Positions 1 through 5,092 are shown, counted from the stretch's first letter. The stretch is DNA of 5,092 nucleotides from Gemmatimonadota bacterium (GCA_019348475.1 JAHWJJ010000364.1:1-5092), one strand, 5' to 3'. Made by a program: numbers and translations. The notes: generated by a model from the sequence alone, not told the origin.

Positions 1-95
1 GACGCCCGGCCGTTAGCCGGCACCCTGCCCTGTGGAGCTCGGACTTTCCTCGACGCCGGCAAGCCGGCGCCGCGATCCTCACTCGCCTCCCTCGA
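1..95 (-). ncRNA. rnpB: RNase P RNA, class A, 5' part (runs off window)
   Basis: This is the catalytic RNA of RNase P, which removes 5' leaders from tRNA precursors. Read on the minus strand it carries the conserved region I block GAGGAAAGUCC (complement of 41-51), followed by GAGCUCCACA and GGGCAGGGUGCC (19-30). Next is a CCGGC-UAAC-GGCCGG hairpin equivalent to P8 (about 6-20). This is the order found at the start of bacterial type A RNase P RNAs. Just before the block, a perfect 7-bp inverted repeat CGCCGGC/GCCGGCG (54-69) fits helix P3. The sequence between P3 and about 95 would be the 5' strands of P1 and P2, whose partners lie outside the window. The 5' end is therefore approximate (about +/-10 nt). 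A small departure is GUCCGAGCUCC where GUCCGGGCUCC is common. The gene starts about 25 nt after tRNA-Leu(AAG) on the same strand. A TTGACA lies at 103-108 but has no convincing -10, so co-transcription with the tRNAs is plausible. Confidence 0.9.
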
Positions 96-120
96 CCCGT
101 GTTGTCAAACAAAGCATCAG

Positions 121-204
121 TGCCCAGGAGAGGACTCGAACCTCCACGCCGGTTAAGGCACCAGATCCTTAGTCTGGCCTGTCTACCAGTTTCAGCACCT
201 GGGC
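121..204 (-). tRNA. tRNA-Leu, anticodon AAG
   Basis: The 84-nt class II tRNA has a perfect 7-bp acceptor stem GCCCAGG/CCUGGGC and discriminator A at 121. It also has a GGUAGAC D-loop, a long variable arm, and a T-arm GGAGG-UUCGAGU-CCUCU. All of these are leucine-type features, as is discriminator A. The anticodon stem CCAGA/UCUGG closes the loop CUAAGGA, so the anticodon is AAG (168-170 on the plus strand), reading CUU and, if A34 is deaminated to inosine, also CUC and CUA. Bacteria normally use GAG or UAG for this codon box, so A34 is unusual here. CCA is not encoded (CUG follows the discriminator). It is the last of four tRNAs in the cluster and shares its T-arm with tRNA-Leu(CAG) next to it. 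Confidence 0.93.
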
Positions 205-240
205 AGGTGCGGTTGCGGCGGCCTGCGTTCCACGGACAAG

Positions 241-324
241 TGCTCCCGAGAGGACTCGAACCTCCACGAGCTTGCGCCCACTAGATCCTGAATCTAGCGC
301 GTCTACCAATTCCGCCACAGGAGC
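241..324 (-). tRNA. tRNA-Leu, anticodon CAG
   Basis: The 84-nt class II tRNA has acceptor stem GCUCCUG/CGGGAGC (one U-G pair) and discriminator A at 241. The anticodon stem CUAGA/UCUAG closes loop UUCAGGA, giving anticodon CAG (288-290 on the plus strand), which reads CUG, normally a dominant leucine codon in GC-rich genomes. The variable arm contains a GGGC-GCAA-GCUC hairpin. CCA is not encoded. It lies 36 nt upstream of tRNA-Leu(AAG) and 88 nt downstream of tRNA-Arg, all on one strand. Confidence 0.97.
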
Positions 325-330
325 GTAACC

Positions 331-342
331 GGTCCGCGGACC
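331..342. repeat. Perfect 12-bp palindrome before tRNA-Leu(CAG)
   Basis: GGTCCGCGGACC is a perfect 12-bp palindrome starting 7 nt upstream of the tRNA-Leu(CAG) 5' end. It could be a protein-binding dyad or a chance GC-rich palindrome. Confidence 0.35.
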
Positions 343-364
343 CAACCCTCCGGTCCCGACGACG

Positions 365-395
365 CGCGGCGTGACCGTTGCTGGCCCACGCCGCG
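365..395. repeat. 9-bp hairpin in the Arg-Leu tRNA spacer
   Basis: CGCGGCGTG (365-373) and CACGCCGCG (387-395) are perfectly complementary around a 13-nt loop, in the 88-nt spacer between tRNA-Arg and tRNA-Leu(CAG). In the minus-strand transcript the stem would fold strongly. It is followed by UCGUCGG rather than a U-run, so partial attenuation or protection of a processing intermediate is possible, but intrinsic termination is unlikely. Confidence 0.5.
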
Positions 396-412
396 AGTCC
401 CCTTCACACAAG

Positions 413-486
<74 letters not shown>

Positions 487-505
487 ACGATCACGTCTTC
501 ATGCC

Positions 506-522
506 TCGCGCGTGCAGCGCGA
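506..522. repeat. Small hairpin in the Lys-Arg tRNA spacer
   Basis: TCGCGC (506-511) and GCGCGA (517-522) pair over 6 bp with a 5-nt loop, in the 37-nt spacer between tRNA-Lys and tRNA-Arg. In the precursor RNA it would form a GC-rich stem directly after the tRNA-Lys 3' end. It has no T-tract, so it is not an obvious terminator. Confidence 0.4.
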
Positions 523-523
523 A

Positions 524-596
<73 letters not shown>

Positions 597-607
597 GTTG
601 GCGAACA

Positions 608-630
608 GAAAGGGAAATCTATCCCCTTTC
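608..630. repeat. Inverted repeat centred on the tRNA promoter -10 (possible operator)
   Basis: GAAAGGG (608-614) and CCCTTTC (624-630) form a perfect 7-bp dyad with a 9-bp centre that contains the -10 hexamer. The predicted start site falls in the left arm, so most of the dyad is not transcribed. It would therefore act as DNA rather than as an RNA hairpin, for example as a regulator-binding site. No regulator is known from this window, and chance occurrence is possible. Confidence 0.4.
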
Positions 631-644
631 AGCGCTTTCGTCAA
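616..644 (-). promoter_or_regulatory. sigma70-type promoter of the tRNA(-rnpB) operon
   Basis: On the minus strand TTGACG (639-644) is separated by exactly 17 bp from TAGATT (616-621). That is 5 of 6 matches to the -35 consensus and 4 of 6 to the -10 consensus, at optimal spacing. Transcription would start near 609, leaving a leader of about 12 nt before tRNA-Lys. No other promoter of this quality was seen between the tRNAs. The -10 sits at the centre of an inverted repeat (see 608-630). Confidence 0.75.
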
Positions 645-727
645 GCCCCGGCAGGGCTTTGGCCCGGCTCGCCACGCGCGCCGGCTGTATCCGGAGCGGC
701 GCGCAGAGCAAATCTAACCATGGAACG

Positions 728-758
728 GCCCGCGCGGCAGTCCCCTCGCCGCGCGGGC
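728..758 (-). terminator. GC-rich hairpin after the lipoprotein gene
   Basis: GCCCGCGCGGC (728-738) and GCCGCGCGGGC (748-758) form a perfect 11-bp stem with a 9-nt loop. It begins 4 nt beyond the stop codon of the minus-strand lipoprotein gene. There is no immediate U-tract, so it is a U-less terminator or mRNA 3'-end stabiliser. It would separate that gene from the tRNA promoter downstream. Confidence 0.55.
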
Positions 759-762
759 GGAC

Positions 763-1350
763 TCAATCCGAATGGCCCCAGGGGGCGGGCGGGGGCGGGA
801 CGGGGCGCGTGAGGTCGAACTCCACGCGAAAGCGGCGGTCGGTGCCTTCGCGCCGCAGCGCATAGGCAAAGCGCTCGCCGGGGATCACCTCCATGGTCCA
901 CACGTTGGTGACGGCGGCGGGGATCAGCGAGGCGGTGTGCGCGTCGGCGTAGAACTCCTGCCGCGACCCCGTCCCCGCGTCGCGGGTGTCGCCGCCGTAT
1001 TGCGTGATGGCGTCTTCCGTCCCGTCCGCGTGGCGGTGGTCGTGCTTCAGCCGCAGCCCGTCGCCCGTGCGCGTGACGATCCAGGTGCGGGAACGGTCCT
1101 CACCCACGTGGAACGGGATGCGCACCTCTCCGGGCGAGCACTGGCGCACGTGCATCACCAGCGGCTTGCCCGTGAACGCCGAATCCGCCGCCGTCGGCGC
1201 GATGACGGTGCCCGCGTACGCGCGCCCGCACAGGCGCTGCAGCGACGCCCAGAATGCATCCTGCTCGTTCGCCGTTCCCGCGGCGGGCGCGGAGGCGCGG
1301 CACGCCGCCAGCGCCGCGCAGCAGATGACCAGCATCGACCGAATCCGCAT
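763..1350 (-). CDS. Predicted lipoprotein of unknown function (195 aa)
   Basis: The product begins with a short basic N-terminus (MRIRS), a hydrophobic stretch (MLVICCAALAAC) and a lipobox LAAC with the acylated cysteine at residue 17. A low-complexity Ala/Thr linker follows, so the protein is probably anchored to a membrane on its periplasmic face. The folded part (about 30-180) has LCGRAYAG (40-47), GKPLVMHV (61-68), a polar IPFHVGEDRSRTW segment (78-90) and a histidine cluster LKHDHRHADGTED (101-113) followed by ITQYGGDT (115-122). It ends in RFRVEFDL and a proline-rich tail. Cys41 and Cys71 could form a disulfide. I recall similar uncharacterised proteins in other bacteria but cannot name a function or domain. 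The start at 1350 is chosen because it gives a proper lipoprotein signal and is preceded by GAGGG; upstream in-frame sequence is Arg/Pro-rich and not signal-like. It is divergent from the plus-strand gene at 1542. Confidence 0.82.
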   Translation of the reverse strand: MRIRSMLVICCAALAACRASAPAAGTANEQDAFWASLQRLCGRAYAGTVIAPTAADSAFTGKPLVMHVRQCSPGEVRIPFHVGEDRSRTWIVTRTGDGLRLKHDHRHADGTEDAITQYGGDTRDAGTGSRQEFYADAHTASLIPAAVTNVWTMEVIPGERFAYALRREGTDRRFRVEFDLTRPVPPPPAPWGHSD

Positions 1351-1541
1351 CGTCCCTCGTGTGCTGTCGGTCCATCGGGTACCCGCCCGCAACATCGGCG
1401 CGGGGCGCGCCGTCCGCAAGCGCGGGTTGCGCCGCGGGCCGGCCGCACGCCATCGTTCGCGCGGGCCGCGAACCTTCTCCGGCCATGGCGGGCCCCCCTG
1501 GAAGAGCCGGCGCGGGAGCAACGGCGGGAAGGCAGGGATGG

Positions 1542-2204
1542 ATGCGGATCGAGGTGTGGATCGGGGTGCTGGGATTCCTGGGCACGCTGCTGCTGGTGCT
1601 GGTAGGCTTGATGAACTTCTCCATCTTCCGCAAGCAGCTGCGGGCCGCCAAAGAGCAGATCGAGACCGGCGTGCGCCACCTGGAGATCGCGCGCCAGCAG
1701 CCGGACCTGCACCTGATCCACCGCGCCACGGCGGAGACGTCCGACCATGTGCGGCTGCTGGTGGAGCGGCCGTACCTGCGACCGTACTTCTACGACGGCG
1801 CGCAGTGGCAGTCCGGGGACGCGGCCACGCGCGACGAGGTGCAGGCCATGGCGGAGCTCATCCTGAACAACTTCGCCTCGGCCCTCATGCACTCCGCGGC
1901 GTTTCCGCAGTACCCGGTGCGCGGCATCGACCGCATCATCACGTTCCACCTGCGCAACAGCCCCGCGCTGCGCGAGTTCCTGCTCCAGCACTTCGACCGG
2001 TTTCCGTTCACCGGGCTCACCATGCTCGTCCTGAACAACGACGCCCCGGCGGGGGTGGAGGCGGACCTGCGCGGACTCGTGGAGGCAGCGGGAGTGGACG
2101 AGGGAGAAACCGCGCGCCGCGGAGAGCTGCTGGAGCTGTACCGGCGCTCCCCCCACCGCGCGCCGATCGAGTTCACCGCGTACAGCATGCAGAAGCGGCG
2201 CTGA
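1542..2204 (+). CDS. Single-pass membrane protein of unknown function (220 aa)
   Basis: Residues 4-25 form one hydrophobic helix (IGVLGFLGTLLLVLVGLM). A basic, charged helical stretch FRKQLRAAKEQIETGVRHLE (29-48) follows, likely a short coiled coil or stalk. The remaining body includes ERPYLRPYFYDG (75-86), a helix AMAELILNNFASALMHS (102-118), and a region rich in aromatics and Arg (IDRIITFHLRN, residues 129-139; FDRFPFTG, 151-158). The positive residues after the helix suggest a cytoplasmic C-terminal body. The YLRPYFYDG segment resembles one I recall in uncharacterised membrane-anchored proteins; no catalytic motif is visible and no function is assigned. The start at 1542 is chosen because GGGAAGG lies 9 nt upstream and the membrane helix begins at once; upstream in-frame sequence is Arg/Pro-rich low-quality coding. 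An ATG at 1538 is in another frame. The gene is monocistronic as far as visible. Confidence 0.85.
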   Translation: MRIEVWIGVLGFLGTLLLVLVGLMNFSIFRKQLRAAKEQIETGVRHLEIARQQPDLHLIHRATAETSDHVRLLVERPYLRPYFYDGAQWQSGDAATRDEVQAMAELILNNFASALMHSAAFPQYPVRGIDRIITFHLRNSPALREFLLQHFDRFPFTGLTMLVLNNDAPAGVEADLRGLVEAAGVDEGETARRGELLELYRRSPHRAPIEFTAYSMQKRR

Positions 2205-2261
2205 CGATCATACCCGGTCCCGGAAGCAGGAGGCTCTTCATCGCCTTTGTCATTGCGGTTG

Positions 2262-2301
2262 AAGCCCCGTTCGGCGAGCGTAGCGAGCCGAGACGGGGCT
2301 T
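2262..2301 (+). terminator. REP-like hairpin, possible terminator of the plus-strand gene
   Basis: AAGCCCCGT-TCGGC (2262-2275) pairs with GCCGA-ACGGGGCTT (2287-2301), giving 14 bp with one bulged G at 2292 and an 11-nt loop GAGCGTAGCGA. It starts 57 nt after the stop of the 220-aa gene and is followed by a loose T-rich stretch (GTCGCATTTT). This suits either a weak rho-independent terminator or a dispersed intergenic palindrome of REP type. The same AAGCCCCG core opens a smaller hairpin at 643-659. Confidence 0.55.
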
Positions 2302-2316
2302 GTCGCATTTTCAGCC

Positions 2317-2330
2317 GCGGCTTCAGCCGC
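2317..2330. repeat. GCGGC-TTCA-GCCGC small hairpin
   Basis: A 5-bp stem closes a TTCA tetraloop, 15 nt beyond the larger REP-like hairpin. Together they make 2262-2330 a palindrome-rich block. It contains no coding sequence. Its role is unknown; it may be part of a composite intergenic repeat. Confidence 0.4.
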
Positions 2331-2486
2331 CCCGGCGCGGGGACGGGGAATTTTATACCGGTTCCTGCGGTCTGTTGTGCACCGAGAGTTCTACTGCGCC
2401 GTTTCGGCCTGGAATGCACAAGAACCACGTGTATTAGCCAGGGACTCTCCACCGGGATCTGCGAGAGCTCCTTTCTCAGCCCGGAC

Positions 2487-2526
2487 GGAAAACAAGACCG
2501 CCCGGAGCGAGCTGCTCCGGGCGGTC
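2487..2526 (-). terminator. Intrinsic terminator of the DUF305-LVIVD operon
   Basis: On the minus strand GCTCCGGGCGGTC (2514-2526) pairs perfectly over 13 bp with GACCGCCCGGAGC (2496-2508) across a 5-nt loop. It is followed directly by the U-rich run TTGTTTTCC. It lies 36 nt beyond the stop of the LVIVD gene. On the plus strand no T-run follows, so termination is directional. Confidence 0.92.
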
Positions 2527-2561
2527 GTGCGTGCTGCGATCAGGTTTCGCCGATCGCCGGG

Positions 2562-4541
2562 TCAGCGCGAGGCGGCGGCGAGCCGCTCCACCGCGCCGGC
2601 CAGCGCGTGCACCTTGGGCGCGTCGGCGGCGCCGTTGGCGTCACGGTGCAGCTGCGCGGCCAGCTGGCCCAGCGCCCTGCTCCGCTGCGCTCCCGTGGCG
2701 CGCTCGGCGGCGGTCAGCGCCGCGCGCACGGTAGCGATCCGGGCGGCGGCAAGGCCGTTGGAGCGCTCCAGCTGGTCCAGGTAGGCGCGCGCCAGCGCAA
2801 AGCTGGGCGGCCACACGAACCTGGGCTGCCCCTGCGGGTTCAGGTGGTCCAGCCGCACCGTGTTCGCGGCGTCGATCTCGTTCTGCGACAGGTGCGCGCT
2901 GGGGGTAAGCTCCAGCACGTCCAGCCCGCGCGAGATCTCGGAGCTCACGATCACCCCGTTGTACCAGTACGCCGACCACGACCCGCCCGGCGCCTGCCGG
3001 GTGGAATCCGCCGGCCCGCGGTCGAAGAACGCGATCTCGTACGGATTGGCCGCGTCCGTCCAGTCGAACACCGAGACGCCCCCCTGGTACCACGCCTGCA
3101 CCATCACGTCGCGCCCGGGGATGGGGATCAGCGAGCCGTTGTGGGCCACGCAGTTCTCGAACACCGTCTGCGGCGCCGGCAGCTTGTAGTAGCTGCGGAA
3201 CTCCATCTCCTTGCCCGGCGTGATGGCGAAGATGGCGTTGGCACCCCACTCCGCCGGGTCCGTGGCGCGGCACTTGGGCTGGCCGCCGCCGCCCCACTCG
3301 TCGCTGAACAGCACCTTGGTCCCGTCGTTGTTGAACGTGGCCGAGTGCCAGTACGAGAAGTTGCTGTCCGCCACCGCCGCGATGCGCACGGGGTTCACCG
3401 GGTCGCGGATGTCCAGCAGCATCCCGTACCCTTCGCACGCCCCGCCGGCCAGGCCGATGGCCGGGTACACGGTGATGTCGTGGCACTGCGTGGGCCCGGG
3501 CCGCGGTCCACGGTCCCCGCCCAGCGCCTCCTGCACGATCCCCGGAAGCGCGGCGCGCACCGCGGCGGTGTCCGCCGCCGTCGCCTCGGCCCGGCCGGCG
3601 CCCCCCCGCGCGCGTACGATGCTGTCCAGCACCACGTTCACAAAGCCCTGGTTGATCACGCGCTCCTGCCCGTCCACCGTCACCACGAACCCGCCGCGCG
3701 CCCGCGCCGCCTCGATGTCCGCCGGCGTGTCGCCGTGGCGGGGCGGCGCCGTCAGGTCCTTGAAGATGCGCGGGGAGCTGACGATGGCCGCCCGCTCCGG
3801 GTTGGCCAGCGGCACCTTGACCACCTCGATGCGAAAGAGCGCCGAGTTGGGGTCCCGGTCCGGCGTTTCGGCCACGCACCCCGGCAGCTCGCGGGGCGAC
3901 CGCACGCCGGCCGAGCCCGAGATGTAGACGTACACGTTCTCGGGGTCGCCCGGGTGCGCCAGCACGGTGTGCGTGTGCGAGCCGCGGCACGTCTGCACGT
4001 TGCCCACGTTGCGCGGGTTGCGGATGTCGCTGATGTCGAAGATGCGCAGCCCGCGCAGCCGCTCCTGGCTGACGGTGTCCTGCACCCCCTGCGTTCCGCA
4101 GTCCAGCCGGCCCGTGAGCCCCTCGCCCGAGACGAAGAGCAGGTTGCCGTACACGCTCACGTCGCTCTGCGAGGCGGGGCAGACGAAGCCCCGCACCAGC
4201 GCCGGCTCGCGCGGGTTGGAGATGTCCCACACCATCCAGCCGTTGTAGTTGCCCTGGATGGCGTACTTGCCGGTGAACGCCAGGTCCGAGCTGGTGCTCC
4301 CCGCGAACTCCGGAGCGGGCCGGTTCCTGGAGAGCACGCGCATGTTCCACGTGGCCTCGGCCGCGTCGAAGCGCCCCGCGCTCAGCCCCACGCGCGGGTC
4401 GGGGTTGGGCGCGGCCGTGCCCTGCGCGGCCGCCGGCGCGGCCGCCGCCGCGGCCGCGAGGACCGCCGCCAGCGAGAGCGCCAGCAGCCGTCCGGCGGTG
4501 GATCGCACCCGCGCGGGGCGGGGCGGGAGAGCGAGTGGCAT
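2562..4541 (-). CDS. Exported LVIVD-repeat (beta-propeller-like) protein, 659 aa
   Basis: A Sec-type signal peptide (basic residues 8-18, an Ala/Leu core 19-35, then APAAAQ with cleavage near 40) marks it as exported. The body carries several LVIVD-type motifs, in which a hydrophobic strand leads to D-[IV/W]-x-[ND]-P: GWMVWDISNP (101-110), GLRIFDISDIRNP (164-176), GMLLDIRDPVNP (373-384), GVSVFDWTDAANP (488-500) and GLDVLEL (539-545). Such repeats are known from bacterial surface proteins and are thought to form propeller blades. The mature part has eight cysteines (121, 148, 185, 222, 353, 369, 424, 464), enough for four disulfides. Conserved-looking polar sites include CRGSHTHTV (185-193), CHDITVYP (353-360), FSDEWGGGG (412-420) and NCVAHNGS (463-470). 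Residues about 262-350 look like an inserted Ala/Arg-rich segment. The last 85 residues are helical. The start has AAGGA 6 nt upstream; an in-frame ATG at 4631 would overlap the preceding gene. No enzymatic function can be assigned. Confidence 0.93.
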   Translation of the reverse strand: MPLALPPRPARVRSTAGRLLALSLAAVLAAAAAAAPAAAQGTAAPNPDPRVGLSAGRFDAAEATWNMRVLSRNRPAPEFAGSTSSDLAFTGKYAIQGNYNGWMVWDISNPREPALVRGFVCPASQSDVSVYGNLLFVSGEGLTGRLDCGTQGVQDTVSQERLRGLRIFDISDIRNPRNVGNVQTCRGSHTHTVLAHPGDPENVYVYISGSAGVRSPRELPGCVAETPDRDPNSALFRIEVVKVPLANPERAAIVSSPRIFKDLTAPPRHGDTPADIEAARARGGFVVTVDGQERVINQGFVNVVLDSIVRARGGAGRAEATAADTAAVRAALPGIVQEALGGDRGPRPGPTQCHDITVYPAIGLAGGACEGYGMLLDIRDPVNPVRIAAVADSNFSYWHSATFNNDGTKVLFSDEWGGGGQPKCRATDPAEWGANAIFAITPGKEMEFRSYYKLPAPQTVFENCVAHNGSLIPIPGRDVMVQAWYQGGVSVFDWTDAANPYEIAFFDRGPADSTRQAPGGSWSAYWYNGVIVSSEISRGLDVLELTPSAHLSQNEIDAANTVRLDHLNPQGQPRFVWPPSFALARAYLDQLERSNGLAAARIATVRAALTAAERATGAQRSRALGQLAAQLHRDANGAADAPKVHALAGAVERLAAASR

Positions 4542-4547
4542 CACGGT

Positions 4548-4552
4548 TCCTT
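4548..4552 (-). promoter_or_regulatory. Ribosome binding site of the LVIVD gene
   Basis: AAGGA on the minus strand lies 6 nt before the ATG at 4541. It decides the start, because the longer in-frame alternative from 4631 lies inside the DUF305 gene and would place the signal peptide about 30 residues from the N-terminus. Confidence 0.75.
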
Positions 4553-4596
4553 GGATCGGGTTTGTGGGGCACGCGAACACCGGTTCGGCGGCCGCG

Positions 4597-5092
4597 TCAC
4601 TGCGAAGGGTTGGCGAACAGCATCCCTTCAAGCATCCGCTGCATCCGGTCGATCTCGGTGGTCTGGTCCACGTTCACGTCCGACGCGAATTTGAACACGG
4701 TCTCGTCCTGCGCGGCGCCGTAGCTGCCGAACAGCTCCGACACCATCTGCACGGCGCCGCGGTGGTGCTGGATCATCAGCGTCAGGAACAGCCGGTCGAA
4801 GTCCGCGCCCCGGGCCTGCTCCAGCTGCCGCACCTGCTCCGGGGTCAGCATCCCGGGCATCAGGTGGTGGTGGGCGTGGGCCGCATCGGGGACGGGCTGC
4901 CCGCGGTCGCGCAGCCACTGCTGCATGGTGGCGATCTCGTCCTCCTGCGCGTTGATGATCCGCGCCGCCAGCGTCCGCACCGCGGGGCTGGCGCCGTGCG
5001 TGGGCGCCAGGCGGGCCACCTCGATGGCCTGCGCGTGGTGGCCGATCATCCCCGACATGAAGCGGACGTCCGCCTCTGTCCAGGGATGGCCG
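4597..5092 (-). CDS. DUF305 family protein, 5' end beyond window
   Basis: The reading frame is open to the right edge; the visible 164 residues begin GHPWTEADVRFMSGMIGHH, so the ATG at 5058 is internal and not the start. DUF305 proteins are four-helix, ferritin-like proteins, exported or periplasmic. Some, such as cyanobacterial CopM, bind copper. Both family signatures are present: MIGHHAQAIEVA (visible residues 15-26) and MIQHHRGAVQM (106-116). Between them lies a His/Met-rich loop HAHHHLMPGM (72-81), well suited to binding soft metals. In the first signature the last position is Val where Met is common. The end DRMQRMLEGML (148-158) is the usual final helix. Any signal peptide would lie outside the window. 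The gene is 55 nt upstream of the LVIVD gene on the same strand with no terminator between them, so they are probably one operon. Confidence 0.92.
   Translation of the reverse strand, partial: GHPWTEADVRFMSGMIGHHAQAIEVARLAPTHGASPAVRTLAARIINAQEDEIATMQQWLRDRGQPVPDAAHAHHHLMPGMLTPEQVRQLEQARGADFDRLFLTLMIQHHRGAVQMVSELFGSYGAAQDETVFKFASDVNVDQTTEIDRMQRMLEGMLFANPSQ

Larger units (their letters stand above)
2205..2561. other. Gene-free convergent intergenic region (357 bp)
   Basis: No supported gene lies between the stops of the plus-strand gene (2204) and the minus-strand LVIVD gene (2562). The left part holds the two hairpins at 2262-2330. The centre (about 2348-2440) is less GC-rich and contains a separated inverted repeat TTGTGCA/TGCACAA (2375-2381 and 2415-2421) and a minus-strand TATAAA at 2352-2357. 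The right part holds the terminator at 2487-2526. Short reading frames here are open only because of composition. Confidence 0.7.

Noticed and set aside
80..108. TTGACA at 103-108 as a promoter for rnpB
   Set aside because: No -10-like hexamer at 16-18 bp, and a start 36 nt downstream of it would fall inside the P3 region, removing P1 and P2. Kept only as a note.
1351..1541. Divergent promoters between the lipoprotein and membrane-protein genes
   Set aside because: Only weak matches (for example TTGCGG with GATGTT on the minus strand) in very GC-rich DNA; not good enough to annotate.
986..2437. Plus-strand open frame of 483 codons across the lipoprotein and membrane-protein genes
   Set aside because: It is antisense to one gene and in another frame of the other, and Arg/Pro/Ala-rich throughout. 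The ATG at 1538 belongs to this frame and is not the start of the 220-aa protein.
4574..4587. Small hairpin CGAAC/GTTCG between the DUF305 and LVIVD genes
   Set aside because: Only 5 bp, with no T-run on the minus strand, so it does not argue against a shared transcript.
2247..4694. Long plus-strand open frame (815 codons) opposite the LVIVD gene
   Set aside because: Its translation is Arg/His/Val/Ala-rich low-complexity sequence with no domain, and it lies antisense to a clear signal-peptide-bearing gene. It is a high-GC shadow.
4597..5058. ATG at 5058 as the start of the DUF305 gene
   Set aside because: The frame continues to the window edge with the family-typical TEADVRFM just before this Met, so the true start lies outside.

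Overview
The window is very GC-rich bacterial DNA with strong third-position GC bias, so long spurious reading frames lie opposite the real genes. No sequence is diagnostic of a species. The bacterial class A RNase P RNA, tRNAs without encoded CCA, high GC, and a DUF305 gene next to an LVIVD-repeat gene would fit Gemmatimonadota (Longimicrobium-like) or a similar high-GC soil lineage. This placement is inference, with low to moderate confidence.

Region 1 (1-660) is a stable-RNA operon on the minus strand. A good sigma70-type promoter (TTGACG, 17 bp, TAGATT; 616-644) drives tRNA-Lys(CUU), tRNA-Arg(ACG), tRNA-Leu(CAG) and tRNA-Leu(AAG), in that order. About 25 nt after the last tRNA begins the 5' part of rnpB, the catalytic RNA of RNase P, which runs off the left edge. 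The RNA that trims tRNA 5' ends is therefore encoded directly behind four of its substrates. A Leu tRNA with A34 is unusual in bacteria. Two of the three inter-tRNA spacers carry inverted repeats, and a dyad straddles the promoter -10.

Region 2 (763-2204) holds two divergent genes of unknown function. On the minus strand is a 195-aa predicted lipoprotein with a conserved-looking histidine-rich core, closed by an 11-bp hairpin. On the plus strand is a 220-aa protein with one N-terminal membrane helix and a cytoplasmic-type helical body. The gene-free stretch 2205-2561 between convergent genes contains a REP-like or terminator hairpin for the plus gene, a small GCGGC hairpin, a more AT-rich patch with a weak minus-strand promoter-like match, and a clear intrinsic terminator for the minus-strand gene to its right.

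Region 3 (2562-5092) is a minus-strand pair, probably one operon. First is a DUF305 (ferritin-like, His/Met-rich, possibly copper-binding) gene whose 5' end lies beyond the right edge. Fifty-five bases later comes a 659-aa exported LVIVD-repeat protein, predicted to be a beta-propeller-like surface or periplasmic protein with eight cysteines in its mature part and a helical tail. Both would act outside the cytoplasm; their joint role is unknown.

No mobile element, CRISPR array, integrase or defence gene is visible. The points most worth a second look are the A34 tRNA-Leu, the tRNA-rnpB arrangement and the DUF305/LVIVD pair.
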